Part shown: positions 1 to 10,422 of the stretch, one piece after another
Layout: every line of letters begins with the position of its first letter
How positions within the stretch are numbered: the stretch's first letter is position 1
Assembly (NCBI RefSeq): GCF_029962835.1
Contig: NC_080575.1
Location: 55,713,493 to 55,777,492 of the forward strand
Direction: 5' to 3'
DNA from: Magnolia sinica
Lineage: Eukaryota; Streptophyta; Magnoliopsida; Magnoliales; Magnoliaceae
DNA length: 64,000 nt
The notes under the pieces: generated by a model
The model's database searches: none
Told to the model about the DNA's origin: nothing
Seen by the model: the letters and a program-made list of their open reading frames with translations, nothing else
Made by a program: the position numbers and the translations under genes

Positions 1-203
1 AAGAAGGTTGGGAGTTGTATAAAGGGAGAAGTAGAGGTGATCACCATTGTTTAAGGAGAGGAGGAGCCTGGGAGGCCTATAAATACCCTCTCCCATTCCT
101 CATTTGGACAAGAGACAAAAGGGAGAGAAGTGGGGAGAAGAAAGTGGAGAGGAGCTCGTTCAACCCATGCATTGTGCGCAATCTCCCATTGTGCGCAATC
201 ATG

Positions 204-545
204 CATTGTGCGTCATTCCAAAGAAGCCCTTGTCCTAAGGTTGATTTTGTGTGTCATTCCAAAGAAGCCCTTATCTTAAGGTTTCATTGTGCATCATTCC
301 AAAGAAGCCCTTGTCCTAAGGTTGCATTGTGCGCCACTTTATAAGGGAGAAGCATTGTGCGCTACTTTTATGGGAGGCTTGTCCAGAGAGAAGGCATTGT
401 GCGCCACTTCTATGGGAGGCTTGTCTAGACAGAAGGCATTGTGCTCCACTTCTATGGGAGGCTTGTCTAGACAGAAGGCATTGTGCGCCACTTTTATGGG
501 AGGCCTGTCTAGATAGAAGGTATTGTGCGCCAATCTTCATTGTGC
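204..545. repeat. 41-43-bp tandem repeat built on CATTGTGCGCCA
   Basis: Units begin with CATTGTG-like words at 204, 244, 284, 325, 353, 394, 437, 479 and 521. The first three share 'CATTCCAAAGAAGCCC'. From 353 on they share 'TATGGGAGGCTTGTC'. Spacing is about 40-43 bp. Several overlapping short ORFs on both strands in this stretch are only translations of the repeat and should not be called genes. Confidence 0.9.
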
Positions 546-831
546 ACAAATACCCATTGTGCGTCAAGTTGAATGGGAAGAGAATGGTATTGTGCACAAT
601 GCCATCTCTTTCTCCCTTGTCTTAAGCCAGCACACAATGCCCACTTTAAGGGAGCTTTACATGCGCACAACGTCACATTCCATGGGTCTTGTCTTGATAC
701 TAGGCTTTATACACCATTTCTGATGGGACCTTGTCTTAACACTAAGTATTATGTGCCACTTCTCAAGGAGAAGTTTTTGTGCTTGTCCTGAAGACATTCC
801 TCCATGCACCATTTCATGTGGAATGTTGTCC

Positions 832-1030
832 TAAAGCCAGGATTTTTAAGTCTTAATGGAAGCCTCTCTGTGCCACTTTATGAGGAGACTGTCTTAATGC
901 CAAGCTTTTCATGTCTTAATGGAAGCCTCTCTATGCCACTTTGTGAGGAGACTATCTTAGTGCAAAGCTTTTCATGTCCTAATGGATGCCTTGGTGTGCC
1001 ACTTTGCATGGGATCATGTCCTAATGCATG
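832..1030. repeat. 63-bp tandem repeat
   Basis: The word TC(T/C)TAATGGA recurs at 851, 914 and 977, an exact 63-bp period, followed each time by 'GCCACTTT'. Decayed copies with CTTGTCTTAA-like words continue leftward to about 610. The period is a multiple of three, so an apparent ORF runs through it. I regard that as a shadow. Confidence 0.85.
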
Positions 1031-1074
1031 ACTTCTGCACCATATTCCATGTTCTCTTATCTTAATTTAAGGGA

Positions 1075-1255
1075 TGTGCACTCCACATTTCAAGGGTAGT
1101 GCACTCCACATTTCGATGGATGTATGCTCCACATTTCAAGGGATGTACGCTCTACATTTCAAGGGTAGTGTGCTCCACATTTCAAGGGTTCTGTGGTCCA
1201 CATTTCAAGGGTTGTGCGCTCCACATTTCAAGGGTTGTGCACTCCACCTTCAAAG
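1075..1255. repeat. 23-bp tandem repeat, eight copies
   Basis: The core CTCCACATTTCAAGGG repeats with CCACATTT-like words at 1083, 1106, 1129, 1152, 1175, 1198, 1221 and 1244, an exact 23-bp spacing. Changes are confined to the linker (TAGTG, TTGTG, ATGTA). Confidence 0.93.
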
Positions 1256-3146
1256 GAAAATGAAGGAAATGTGAAGTATAGAAAGAGAATTCTAGAAGAA
1301 AGAAGAGTCTATCCATACAATTAAAAGGATAAATGGAAAGACGAACATTGCCTATGATGAATACTTTGGGCCTCTCAATAATTATATGTTCTCCTCATTA
1401 AAGCCCAAACCAAAACTCATATAAGCCCACCATGAATACTTCGGTGTGTATTGGATTTAAGGCCACCCTATGTGACAAGATTTTGTTGCCCAATTTCATG
1501 GATATCTTAAATAGTCATACTAGGCATCTAAATCGCCCAATACAATGCAATGATCAAATCGTACAGTATGCAACTAGATTATTAATAGGGCATTCATATA
1601 TAAGAAGGGAAGTTAATTCATAAAAAAGAGTAAGAACTAAAATTACAACCAAGTACCCTAGTTTAGAAATTACAAGGACTACAATTCGATTAGTCATGAT
1701 TAAGTAAGAAGAGAAAAGTATTTGTAGTCGAAAGTACCAAGCTACAAGGCCACAAATTGACAGCATCACGTAGGGACTGGTTATCCAGGTACGTGGCCCT
1801 TTAATTATCTTGCGCCCTGTATATCGGCATACCTTGAGTTCTAGTTATCCTTGAGTCGCTTGTCATTAGCATCACCATGCATTCCATGGCATGATATATG
1901 ATGAGAAATAGTATCCAAATTCTTTACAAATATCACGAATTGACTATATTACGATAAGGATAATGATATTGAATCATGGACACCGGAAGTATGAAAATAG
2001 TAGGGGATGATGTGCCCCTTGGGTTGAGAGACCCTAAACCCTAGTGGTACCTAGGGATGCATCACCGTTGGGGTGGGTGGACATATGGGCCATGGATTTA
2101 ACTCCCATTGACGAGGCCAGGTTGAGAAGGGGTATGTCTAACTTGCCTTAGGGCTGAGGTGCCAAACAGGGATCGGTTTGACCCGCCGACGAGAAGAAGC
2201 ACAAACGAGGTCTGCTACTAGTATACAAAATGGAGGTTGTAAGCCCATTAGTGGGTAGCAAGGTTGATTGCTGGTGTCTGGTGCATGGGCATCGACCCAG
2301 TGGATCCTAAGTTCCAACAGTATATTAATCATAATCGAGACGATGATGTTCAGGAGTAGTGCGGTCAAGTCCATGGTGAGAGGACTATTGGCAGGTATTT
2401 CTATAGTTAGCATACAGTTATTTTATGTATCTCACACATGATCATCCTCCATCATTTATTAAGACATCGCTTTGCATAGATTATCAATTTTGGCAGTTCT
2501 TTCATTATATCTTTTATGTTAATTTATCTTACGTACTTATCATGATGACTTTGCACTTGTTAAGTTATAAGACTTACTTATCTTTTAACCACTCAGGTAA
2601 AGGATTAAAGAAGAAAACTAAGTAGCGACCACAAGTTAGTTGCCATGTCGAGGGGACTGATTTGACCTATGGAATTTTGAATTGTATATGATGTGTATAT
2701 ATATATGTATGAATGTATCACGCAGATAGATGATGTCTTTTTGGAATTTTATAGTACCTAGTTTACTTGTATGCAGATGTTACCTATCTTGTCTCTGATG
2801 TTCCTTTTTTTGCAAAGAATAAATGGTGAGATTTATCTTTTACATTACCTTGCCGAATGCCGAGCTTGGGGCTTAGTGTGTGGGCATTAGGTACCAATCC
2901 TGAAGTTCGGCTTGTTGCATGCCAGATTCGGTAGATGTAGCGATAGTATAAGACTATTGGTTCTGGGGTGTGACAACCTAGAAGAAGGAATTTCGAAGCT
3001 TTGCTATGAATCTCAGTATAAAATGGGTTAGCACAAAATGAAACTCGATTGAGTATAGGAAAACTATCCTAAACAACAAAAAGCAAACTATCCTAAACAT
3101 AAAATGAAAGCAATAAACCTAACTATACCCTCGTCAGATTAGGAGG

Positions 3147-3458
3147 TCAATCCTTGTACACATGATCAGTCAGAGGTATGGACATGTCCTCTGAATCAAA
3201 TTTCTTAACAAATGGCTTTAATCGATGTCCATTTACTTTGAATTCATTGTCATTATTTGGATTCTTTTTCTTAACAGCCCCATAAGTATAAACATTAGTA
3301 ATGGTGAAGGGGTCGGTCCAACGAGATTAGAGTTTGCCCAGAAAGAGATTTAACCGGGAATTGTACAAGAAGACCTTTTGACCTGGTGTGAATGATTTCT
3401 GAAGAATGTGTTGGTCATGAAACACCTTCATCTTGTCCTTGTAAATTCTCGAGTTCTC
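3147..3458 (-). pseudogene. Athila integrase C-terminal segment (separated by C1)
   Basis: Read on the minus strand from 3458, the frame continues the integrase that breaks off at 8821. It begins [16 protein letters not shown], then [11 protein letters not shown], and later KVNGHRLKPF, the conserved C-terminal end of Athila polyproteins. It ends in TGA at 3147-3149. One in-frame TAA interrupts it after LFLGKL (3327), and the rest is open. Because it lies on the far side of the 5.35-kb LTR C1, it cannot be expressed with the rest of pol. Sequence 2976-3146 downstream is AT-rich and non-coding. Confidence 0.85.
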
Positions 3459-3989
3459 GTATGTGTAAGGCCCGTATCTTAGCCCATACCATTCCATAGG
3501 CTTCCGTGGTCCTCCCAGTCGAATTCCGGTGATCTGCGATCTGTTATCGGCATTTGCGCATGACCCTAAGACGTATCCCATATTTCAAAGTCGATTCGAC
3601 TCGAGACTTGTACCCTAGCGACCACGCTATAGCCGCGTCTTGCGCATCGAGGCGATACCCAGGCTAGGAGCAACCCCAAATTCAAACTCTCTCTCTTACA
3701 ACCCATACATGTCAAGTACACCCATCACCCATCACTCACTCACCCATCCCTCTCTCTCTCTTTACATCCCATCCTCTTTCTCTCTCATTTCTCCATTTTT
3801 TCAAGCAAGCAACCTAACGTCCAAGCTCCTCCAATCTCCATGAGAGAGCTTGGTGTGGCCCACCTTCCTACCACCCAATCCCACCATCCAAAGTCCATCT
3901 CAACCGTTAAAAATGTTCCCTTGGAGCTTTAGAGGCTATAGGCGGAAGAAGGAAGAGGAGATCAATTGTGGGTGCTTTTATTTATTGAT

Positions 3990-4090
3990 TTTGTGAATTA
4001 AGGGCCCACATATGTGGGACCCATCTTGATGTACGCATGTATAAGGAGGGCCCATGGTGGTGAGGCCCCTCACCTCTCACGATCTCTCAT

Positions 4091-4130
<40 letters not shown>

Positions 4131-5580
4131 TCTTTTTCCTTGATTACATGGCCCACCTTGAGGTATTAATCCATGTCGTCCTGCTGTGAGGACCACCGTG
4201 ATGTATGCTTCAGATCCACAACATCCAGATTTATGGACGATGGGCTGATCACGAGGTGTGCGTTATATCCTAACCATCCATCCATTTTGGCCAGACTCTT
4301 GGGCCCACCTTGATGATGGTCATCCAGACCGTCCAGCCTCAAGACGTCCAGCAGCAGCTGCTGGTGGACCGTGTGAAGTGGAGAAACAAATATCATCATG
4401 ATACAAGCTAGTGGGCCACGTGTGAACCCACCAGATGTATGCATTCCATCCATCTGTGCACGGTGGAGCCCACCTCGTTATGTATTGTAAACCGCACCAT
4501 CCATCCATTGCTGGATGGTGGGACCCAGGCGTATGTGTAGGGTCTCCACCATCCAGACGTGGCAGGTGGGACCCACTGGGTGATGTATTTCATACCCACG
4601 TCCTCAAAGACATCCAGAGTCTGGACGATTTTAAGATTTAATAAATAAATAATATATATATATTATAATATATGACAGTGGGCCCTGATGTACGTGGGAC
4701 CCACCTGATGTATGTTTTGCATCCACCGTCCATCAAGGATGGTGGAATCCACCGTGATTTGTGTAATTCATCCTCACCGTCTAGCAGATCTGGATGGTGA
4801 GGTCTATCAGATGAATGTGGTGTATTCACACCGCCCACTCATGTGGGGTCCACCATGACATATGTCTTGTATTTGGGTCGTGGCCCACCTTGATGTGTTT
4901 ATTATATATTCACATTGTCCAGTAGGTCTGGATGGTAAGACCTGCCACGAGGCGTGTGATGTATGCACACTATCCGTCCATTTTCCTGCATTCGTGGGAC
5001 CACCCTGATGCATCTGTACATCCACACTGTATAGTCGTTTAGATAGTGGGACCCGCAGTTATGTATGTTGTATCCACGTTGTCCATTTGACGAGGGCCAT
5101 TTGCTACATGTGATAGGGCCCACCCCACACGTGTGGCATGTGAGGGGGGGTGGGACCCACCCTGATGTAAGTGTTTTTTTAGCCACGTGGTCCATCCCTA
5201 GATGTGGGACCTCACCTAAATGAAGGTGTTTCATCTAGACCGTCCAAACTGTGGGATTTCACCGTGATGTTTATGTTAAAATCCACTCCATCCATACATG
5301 GGATGTGGGGCCCACCCTATATATGTGTTTTACCCTAGCCATCCACCTGTTTTGCCAGCATGGGACCACCATGATGTATTTATTTCATCCTCACCGTCCA
5401 GATCGTGCTGGATGGTGCTGGACAATGTTGGGATGGTGCTGATTTGCGTAGACAATGTTTGGACGGTGCTGATTCACATAGATAGTGTTTGGACGGTGCT
5501 GATTTGCACATCCAATATTGGACAGTATTGATCATCATTAGTGGGTCATGTGCCCCATGGAATGATAGTGTACAGTGATA
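3990..5580. repeat. Dispersed GTGGGNCCCAC / 'GATGTATG' repeat block in C1
   Basis: The phrase 'GTGGGACCCACC(T)TGATGTATG' and its reverse complement recur every 50-100 bp, with intervening 'CCGTCCA(T/G)' words. GTGGGNCC occurs at least eight times, for example near 4013, 4520, 4567, 4703, 5047, 5152 and 5304. A perfect 12-bp palindrome CCACACGTGTGG lies at 5125-5136. Small ORFs on both strands here are repeat shadows. Confidence 0.8.
4091..4136. repeat. (CT)n microsatellite
   Basis: A run of about 17 CT dinucleotides with a CCCTCTC tail, inside LTR C1. A matching pyrimidine block lies in C5 near 57040-57075 and purine blocks lie in C2 and C3, so this is a family feature. Confidence 0.9.
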
Positions 5581-5710
5581 CACATGTTACACCTTCAGCT
5601 ATTGAAATAATTTTAGAGGTAATCCAAGCCCACTTGAGGCCCATTGGTGCGACCCATCCATGAGGACCATCATAATGTATATTTAAATCCCATGTGATAG
5701 GGCCCACCTA

Positions 5711-6140
5711 CCTTGTATTTGAGGCCCATGGGCGAGGCCCATGTGATGTATTCGAGGCCTATGGGCAAGGCCCAATGAGATGTATTCGAGGCCTATGAGT
5801 GAGGCCCATTGTGATGTATTTAATGCCCATGGGCAAGGCCCAATGTGATGTATTCGAGGCCCATGGGTGAGGCCCAATGTGATGTATTCGAGGCCCATGG
5901 GCAAGGCCCAATGTGATTTATTCGAGGCCCATGGGTGAGACCCAATGTGATGTATTCGAGGCCCATGGGCGAGGCCCAATGTGATGTATTTGAGGCCCAT
6001 GAGTGAGGCCCATTGTGATGTATTCGAGGCCCATGGGCGAGGCCCAATGTGATGTATTCGAGGCCCATGGGTGAGGCCTAATGTGATGTATTCGAGGCCC
6101 ATGAGTGAGGCCCATCGTGATGTATTCGAGGTCCATGTGA
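5711..6140. repeat. 34-bp tandem array in C1, about 12 copies
   Basis: GATGTATTCGAGGCC-type words begin at 5745, 5779, 5813, 5847, 5881, 5915, 5949, 5983, 6017, 6051, 6085 and 6119, an exact 34-bp step. Each unit contains 'GGCCCATGGG' and 'GAGGCCCAATGT'. Since 34 is not a multiple of 3, all three minus frames are read in turn and all are open, giving long periodic ORFs (155, 99 and 82 codons) that look artefactual. Confidence 0.95.
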
Positions 6141-6359
6141 TGTGGCCCATAGTGATGTGTATGTAACCCTTGTATGAGGCCCATTGCGATGTATATTAGG
6201 CCTTTGTGTGAGGCCATGGGCCCACTATATGTTTAACCCTATGTGAGTCACTCCTTGGGAGCAATGTTGGTTGAATGTCCACATTGATGGGCAATGATAG
6301 TGGGATGTTCACATTGTGACCTTCCCTTAGGCCTTATTAGGCATATTCTCACCGATTAT

Positions 6360-7115
6360 TAATTTCGTTAGTCAAGGCCGATTGTTGAGGCTGATTTTGA
6401 TTGTTGATTCCGATTGTAAATTCCGATTGTTGATTCCGATTGTCGAGGCCGAGTCTGATTGACGAGGCTGATTCTGTTAGTCGAGGCCGACTCTGATTGT
6501 CGATTCTAATTGTCGAGGCTAACTCCGATTAACAAGGCCGATTCCGTATGTCGAGGTCGATTCTGATTGTCAAGGCTGAGTCTGATTGACGAGGTCGATT
6601 CTGTTAGTCGAGGCTGATTCCGATTGTCGAGGTCGATTCCGTTAGTCGAGGCTGATTCCGATTGTCGAGGCCGAGTCCAATTGACGGGCCGATTCCGTTA
6701 GTCGAGGCTGATTGACGAGGCCGATTTCGTATGTCGAGGCTGATTCCGTATGTCGAGGCTGAGTCCGTATGTCGAGGCCGAGTTCGATTGACAAGGCCGA
6801 TTGTCTAAGCTGATTCCGATTATCGATTCCGATAGTTGAGGCTAAGTCCGGTTGACGAGGTCGATTCCGTTAGTTGAGGCTGATTATCGAGGCCGATTCT
6901 GATTGTCGATTCCGATTATCGAGGCCGAGTCCGATTGATGAGGCCAATTCCATATGTGGAGGATGATTGTCGAGGATTATCCCGATTGTCGATTCTGAGT
7001 ATTGAGGCCGATTCTGAATGTCGAGGCCGATTCTGAGTATCGAGGCCGATTCTCATTATCGAGATCGATTCCGATTGTTGAGGCCGATTCTGATTGTCGA
7101 GGCCGATTTTGAGTA
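6360..7115. repeat. Degenerate GATTCC / GATTGTC / GAGGCC array in C1
   Basis: About 750 bp is made of the words GATTCC(G), GATTGTC, GAGGCC and GAGTCC in variable order, with steps of roughly 6, 12 or 18 bp. The same composition on the other strand fills 49991-50935 (C2) and 59121-59690 (C3). It carries many CpG sites in an otherwise AT-rich LTR. Confidence 0.9.
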
Positions 7116-8447
7116 TGTGACAGCATAACATCATGATACATGCCCATATGCATCATCTAAATGTTTGATTATGAGATATGGTTGGCCATTGCATATGGCA
7201 GGTTGTTCATGAGACTCCCTGATAGGAGGAGTTGCCCCACATGAGCGAACAATATGCACATGATTGATGCATGATTGGACTGTGTGACTCATGCATCTTG
7301 CATTATATGTTGTGATTACTATATGTCCTAATAACATCAGGGCCATAGCCTCCACAGGCATATCGTGGATGGCTAGATGGGACACCAGAAATTTGTTCTA
7401 CATGGAGTGTTATAGATGTCCCTTGGTGAAAGTCCCTAAACCCTCTTGGTTCCAGAGGTTGCTCTAATGTTTAAATCGAGTGGATGCATGAGTGCATGAG
7501 GGCCGTATACCATTAGGCTGCGTTTCCCACTGCGTCATGGTCGGTTGGAAGGGGGTGCAGCCTTACCTGCTCGAGAGGAAGGGGCAAATCTAGGCTGAGT
7601 TTGACCAGCTTAATGAATGGGTTCGTTATCAACGAGTTGAGCCCAATATTGCTAGGAAGATAGTGAGGTCTCTTTCACTCACCTTATTGTGCACGATGGG
7701 GTGGTAATCTGGTTTGGAGTGTAATAGACCTTAGTGATTTTCTAGAGAGGAACCATACTGATATGTGGACTTATTAAGGAGTTGCATACTCATTCATTTA
7801 TTCATTCATTCACTATCCACTTGGGCTAGTGGTGCGCAACTATTTGTTATGTGTACCTTTGCAATGGCCAGGATTTCAGTTGGGGCTCGCGACTAGCCTA
7901 AGATTAGGAGTTTACCAGATTGAGTTTGACTATCCAAATTTAGGTATAGGACTGGTTTAGATAGAAGTCCCTCGTGATGGACCCTACAACCTACGATACT
8001 ACGTACTATCATCCCGACTTCATAACATGGTCATTCCATTCGCACCACATATCACATTACATCCGCAGCATATGGCATTTTGGGTTACTATGTTTTTACA
8101 TTTATATGGCCTGGATACGACTGACGGTATTTGTGGACTCATCAGGATTTGCATATTGCATTGCATCATCAACATTTGATATTTGGCTTGCTGTCTCCAC
8201 ATTGCATAGCTGATCTACATTGCTTCATCAGTATATGATATTGTTTTTATTATAGTCCGGATAAGGCTGATGGTATTTATGGGCCTATCAGTATATTTTT
8301 GCATTACTCTGATATCGTATGACTTACGAACTTGCTAGTATTTCTAATATTGTATGATTTATGAGCTTGTCAGTATTTCTGCTTACTCTGATTTCTCTGA
8401 TATTGCTTACTTAGCACTTACCTGTGCACACACTTTCACCACCCACT

Positions 8448-8484
8448 AAGCTTTTTATAAGCTTATGTACGATAGATGCATGCA
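8448..8484 (+). promoter_or_regulatory. Conserved twin stem-loop near LTR 3' end (C1)
   Basis: AAGCTTTTTATAAGCTT can fold through its two AAGC(TT) arms and contains a TATAA. It is followed by a second inverted repeat around GATAGATG. The block is kept at the same place in C2, C3 and C4, about 350 bp before the LTR end. It may be the core promoter or an RNA structure. The function is inferred only. Confidence 0.45.
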
Positions 8485-8820
8485 GGTGGCATTAGGTTGC
8501 AGCAACGTTGAGCATGGAGCGCGCAGTGGTCTTCTGGAACATTGATTTTGACATATGTATTTTCCTTTTAGCATTGTATTTAAATGTTTATATTAGTGGA
8601 TATGTGATGATGATGTTGCCTTTGTGATTTGGATAAATTTCTGGTTATGCTTCTTACAGATAAATGTACGTTGGAAAATCCCCTTGCAGAATCCCAGGAT
8701 TGGAATTTGGCATATGAGTGCTGAGAGCCGAGAATGGGGTACTAGGGAGACTGTCGGCACCGGATTCGGTAATCAAGATTCCTATGAGTCCGATCTCTGA
8801 GTTTGGGGCATGATAGTACG

Positions 8821-9641
8821 CATCACTCCAGATTTCTTCAAGTTCACTCAATTGAGGTTTGCATAGCAAGCCAGCATTGTCCAAGTTGAAGTTCAGATTT
8901 TTATTAGCCCAGTAGGCTCTATGTTCCAACTCCACAGGCAAGTGGCAAGTCTTCCCATAGACAAGTCTAAAAGAGAGACATTCCAATAGGAGTCTTAAAT
9001 GCGGTACGGTAAGCCCATAAGTCATCGATCAATCAAATTGACCAATCCTTACGATTAGGGTTAACCGTCTTTTCCAAGATTTGTTTAATTTTTCTATTGA
9101 AAATCTCAGCTTGTCAACTTGTTTGTGGGTGATATGGGGTGCTCACTTTGTGGAAGATGCCATATTTCTTCATTAAATTTGCAAATGGCCTATTACAAAA
9201 ATGTGAACCTCCATCACTAATGATGGATCGAGGCGTTCCGAACCGGGAAAGGATGTTCTCTTTTAAGAATTTAATGACCATTTGATGATCATTGTTTTGA
9301 CATGGAATCGGTTCAACCCATTTAGTGACGTAGTCTACGGTGGGCAAAATACATAAATTTTCATGAGATTGGGGGAATGGTCCTATAAAATCGATGCCCC
9401 AGCAATCAAATGCTTCGATTATGAGAATGGGGTTCAAAGGCATCATATTTCGACAGGAAAATGCCCCCAAATTTTGACAATGCTCACAAGCTTTGCAAAA
9501 TTCATGAGTGTCCTTAAACATAATGGGCCAATAAAAGCCGCACTGTAAAATTTTAGTCGTAGTCTTTTTGGTAGAAAAGTGACTACCACAGGCCTGAGTG
9601 TGACAAAAGGAGATGACACTTTGGTGTTCATTATCTGGCAC
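8821..9641 (-). pseudogene. Athila integrase, zinc-binding and catalytic core
   Basis: Catalyses insertion of the element cDNA. The N-terminal HHCC region is readable (H-x5-H, then CEHC). The core has the first Asp in GIDFIGPF and the second in ISDGGSHF. The reading frame is open over 9114-9641, then shifts where GQVELANRE-like sequence is expected, so the catalytic Glu lies in a frame-broken stretch. The frame is recovered in 8821-9025 (PVELEHRAYW, NLNFNLDNAG). The protein stops at 8821 because C1 is inserted, and its tail is at 3147-3458. Matches to Athila pol are strong but come from memory of the family. Confidence 0.85.
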
Positions 9642-10422
9642 ACACCTCCTTAAAATCTAATCTGGACAATATTTAAATAAGCATGGATCATCCTAGAAGA
9701 ATTTGCGTACCTCGGTGAAAATTTTCTTCTTATCTTGCGCAGTCCAATGTGTCAGCGTGAAACTTGTGGCAAGATAATTAGCAATATCAACAAACCAAGG
9801 TGAGTGTGAGACTTTAAACAATTGTTCGTCAAGGAACATGTCATTTATGGGTGTCATCTCAAGGGAATCAGAGAGATCAAGGCAGGAAAGATGGTCAGCC
9901 ACTACATTCTCTACTCCCTTTTTATTTCCAAATCGAATTCTTAGAGTAAGAGGATCCATCTTATCAGGCGTGGCTTAACATCATTATTAGAAAGAAGATA
10001 CTTCAGCGCCGCATGATCTATGTAAATAACGATCTTGGATCCAATCAAGTAGGACTTAAATTTGTCTAAAGCGAACACTATGGCTAAGAGTTTCGATCCT
10101 TTTCCATGGTGGAGTAGTTCACTTGGGTGGGATTTAGAGTTCTACTTGCGTAATGAATAACGTAGGGCTTCTTTTCTTTTATTTGGCCTAAAACTGCCCC
10201 AAGAGCATGTTAGACACATCGCACATAAGTTCAAAAGGAAAGCTCCAATCGGGTGGTTATATGATAGGTGCAGTGGTTAACGTGCCCTTGAGCTTGTAAA
10301 AACTTCTTTGTATTGCTGTCCACTTGCATGGGATATCCTTTTGAAGTAGATTGCATAAAGGACAAGAGAGGTGACTAAAGTCCTTTATGAATCTTTTGTA
10401 AAATCTAAAAGGATCGCACGTC
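9642..10422 (-). pseudogene. Athila RNase H and connection region, decayed
   Basis: Degrades the RNA template during cDNA synthesis. Fragments such as YASRTLN-like and GSKIVIY-like sequence can be read with several frame changes between 9960 and 10420. An 88-codon open piece (9693-9959) has the end-of-RNase-H signature KKGVENVVADHLSCLD. At least three stops or frameshifts break it. It sits in the expected place between RT and integrase. Confidence 0.7.

Larger units (their letters stand above)
1..2975 (+). mobile_element. Right part of a diverged long LTR, C-family-like (C0)
   Basis: The segment ends at 2975 in GGGGTGTGACA, the same terminal motif as the C-family LTRs (C2 ends GGGGCGTGACA). 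Athila sequence resumes right after it. Around 2010-2120 it shows weak similarity in the same order to C1 at 7410-7560: a 'CCCTAAACCCT' phrase followed by a pyrimidine/GTTGG block. No start is visible, so the left end lies outside the window, and I could not identify its target duplication. Short ORFs such as 1432-1623 have no recognisable domain. Besides three tandem arrays (listed separately), 1256-2975 holds only AT-rich non-coding sequence. Confidence 0.4.
3464..8815 (+). mobile_element. Solo giant LTR of family C (C1), 5352 bp
   Basis: It starts TGTAAGGCCCG and ends GGGGCATGATA, where CATGACA would be expected, so the terminal CA is mutated to TA. It is flanked by GTATG (3459-3463) and GTACG (8816-8820), a 5-bp target duplication with one mismatch, and it interrupts the Athila integrase. 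There is no PBS, polypurine tract or internal domain, so it is a solo LTR. In order: terminal block; CT microsatellite; TCP-motif-rich block; 34-bp array; GATTCC/GAGGCC array; and a 1.7-kb 3' block shared with C2, C3 and C4. Short ORFs inside it are shadows of repeats. Confidence 0.85.

Noticed and set aside
204..545. A CRISPR-like array, since short repeats are regularly spaced
   Set aside because: Spacers are not unique, the whole unit repeats, no cas genes are present, and the window is eukaryotic.
316..625. Overlapping ORFs on both strands with repeats like HCAPLLWEACLDRR
   Set aside because: They are translations of the 41-43-bp tandem repeat. The frames shift with the unit and there is no domain.
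4166..5531. Many 60-110-codon ORFs in the GTGGGNCC block (for example MDGMHTSGGFTRG)
   Set aside because: Repeat shadows: similar peptides arise on both strands and in C2 and C3 from the same DNA phrase.
5683..6217. 155- and 99-codon minus-strand ORFs rich in WASNTSHW and GLEYIT
   Set aside because: They are open in all three frames because the 34-bp unit lacks stops. The peptide is the array read in turn.
3464..8815. C1 as a DNA transposon with terminal inverted repeats
   Set aside because: The ends are TG...(C)A with a 5-bp duplication and no inverted repeat beyond a few bases. The C3/C4 copy shows PBS and PPT, so it is an LTR.
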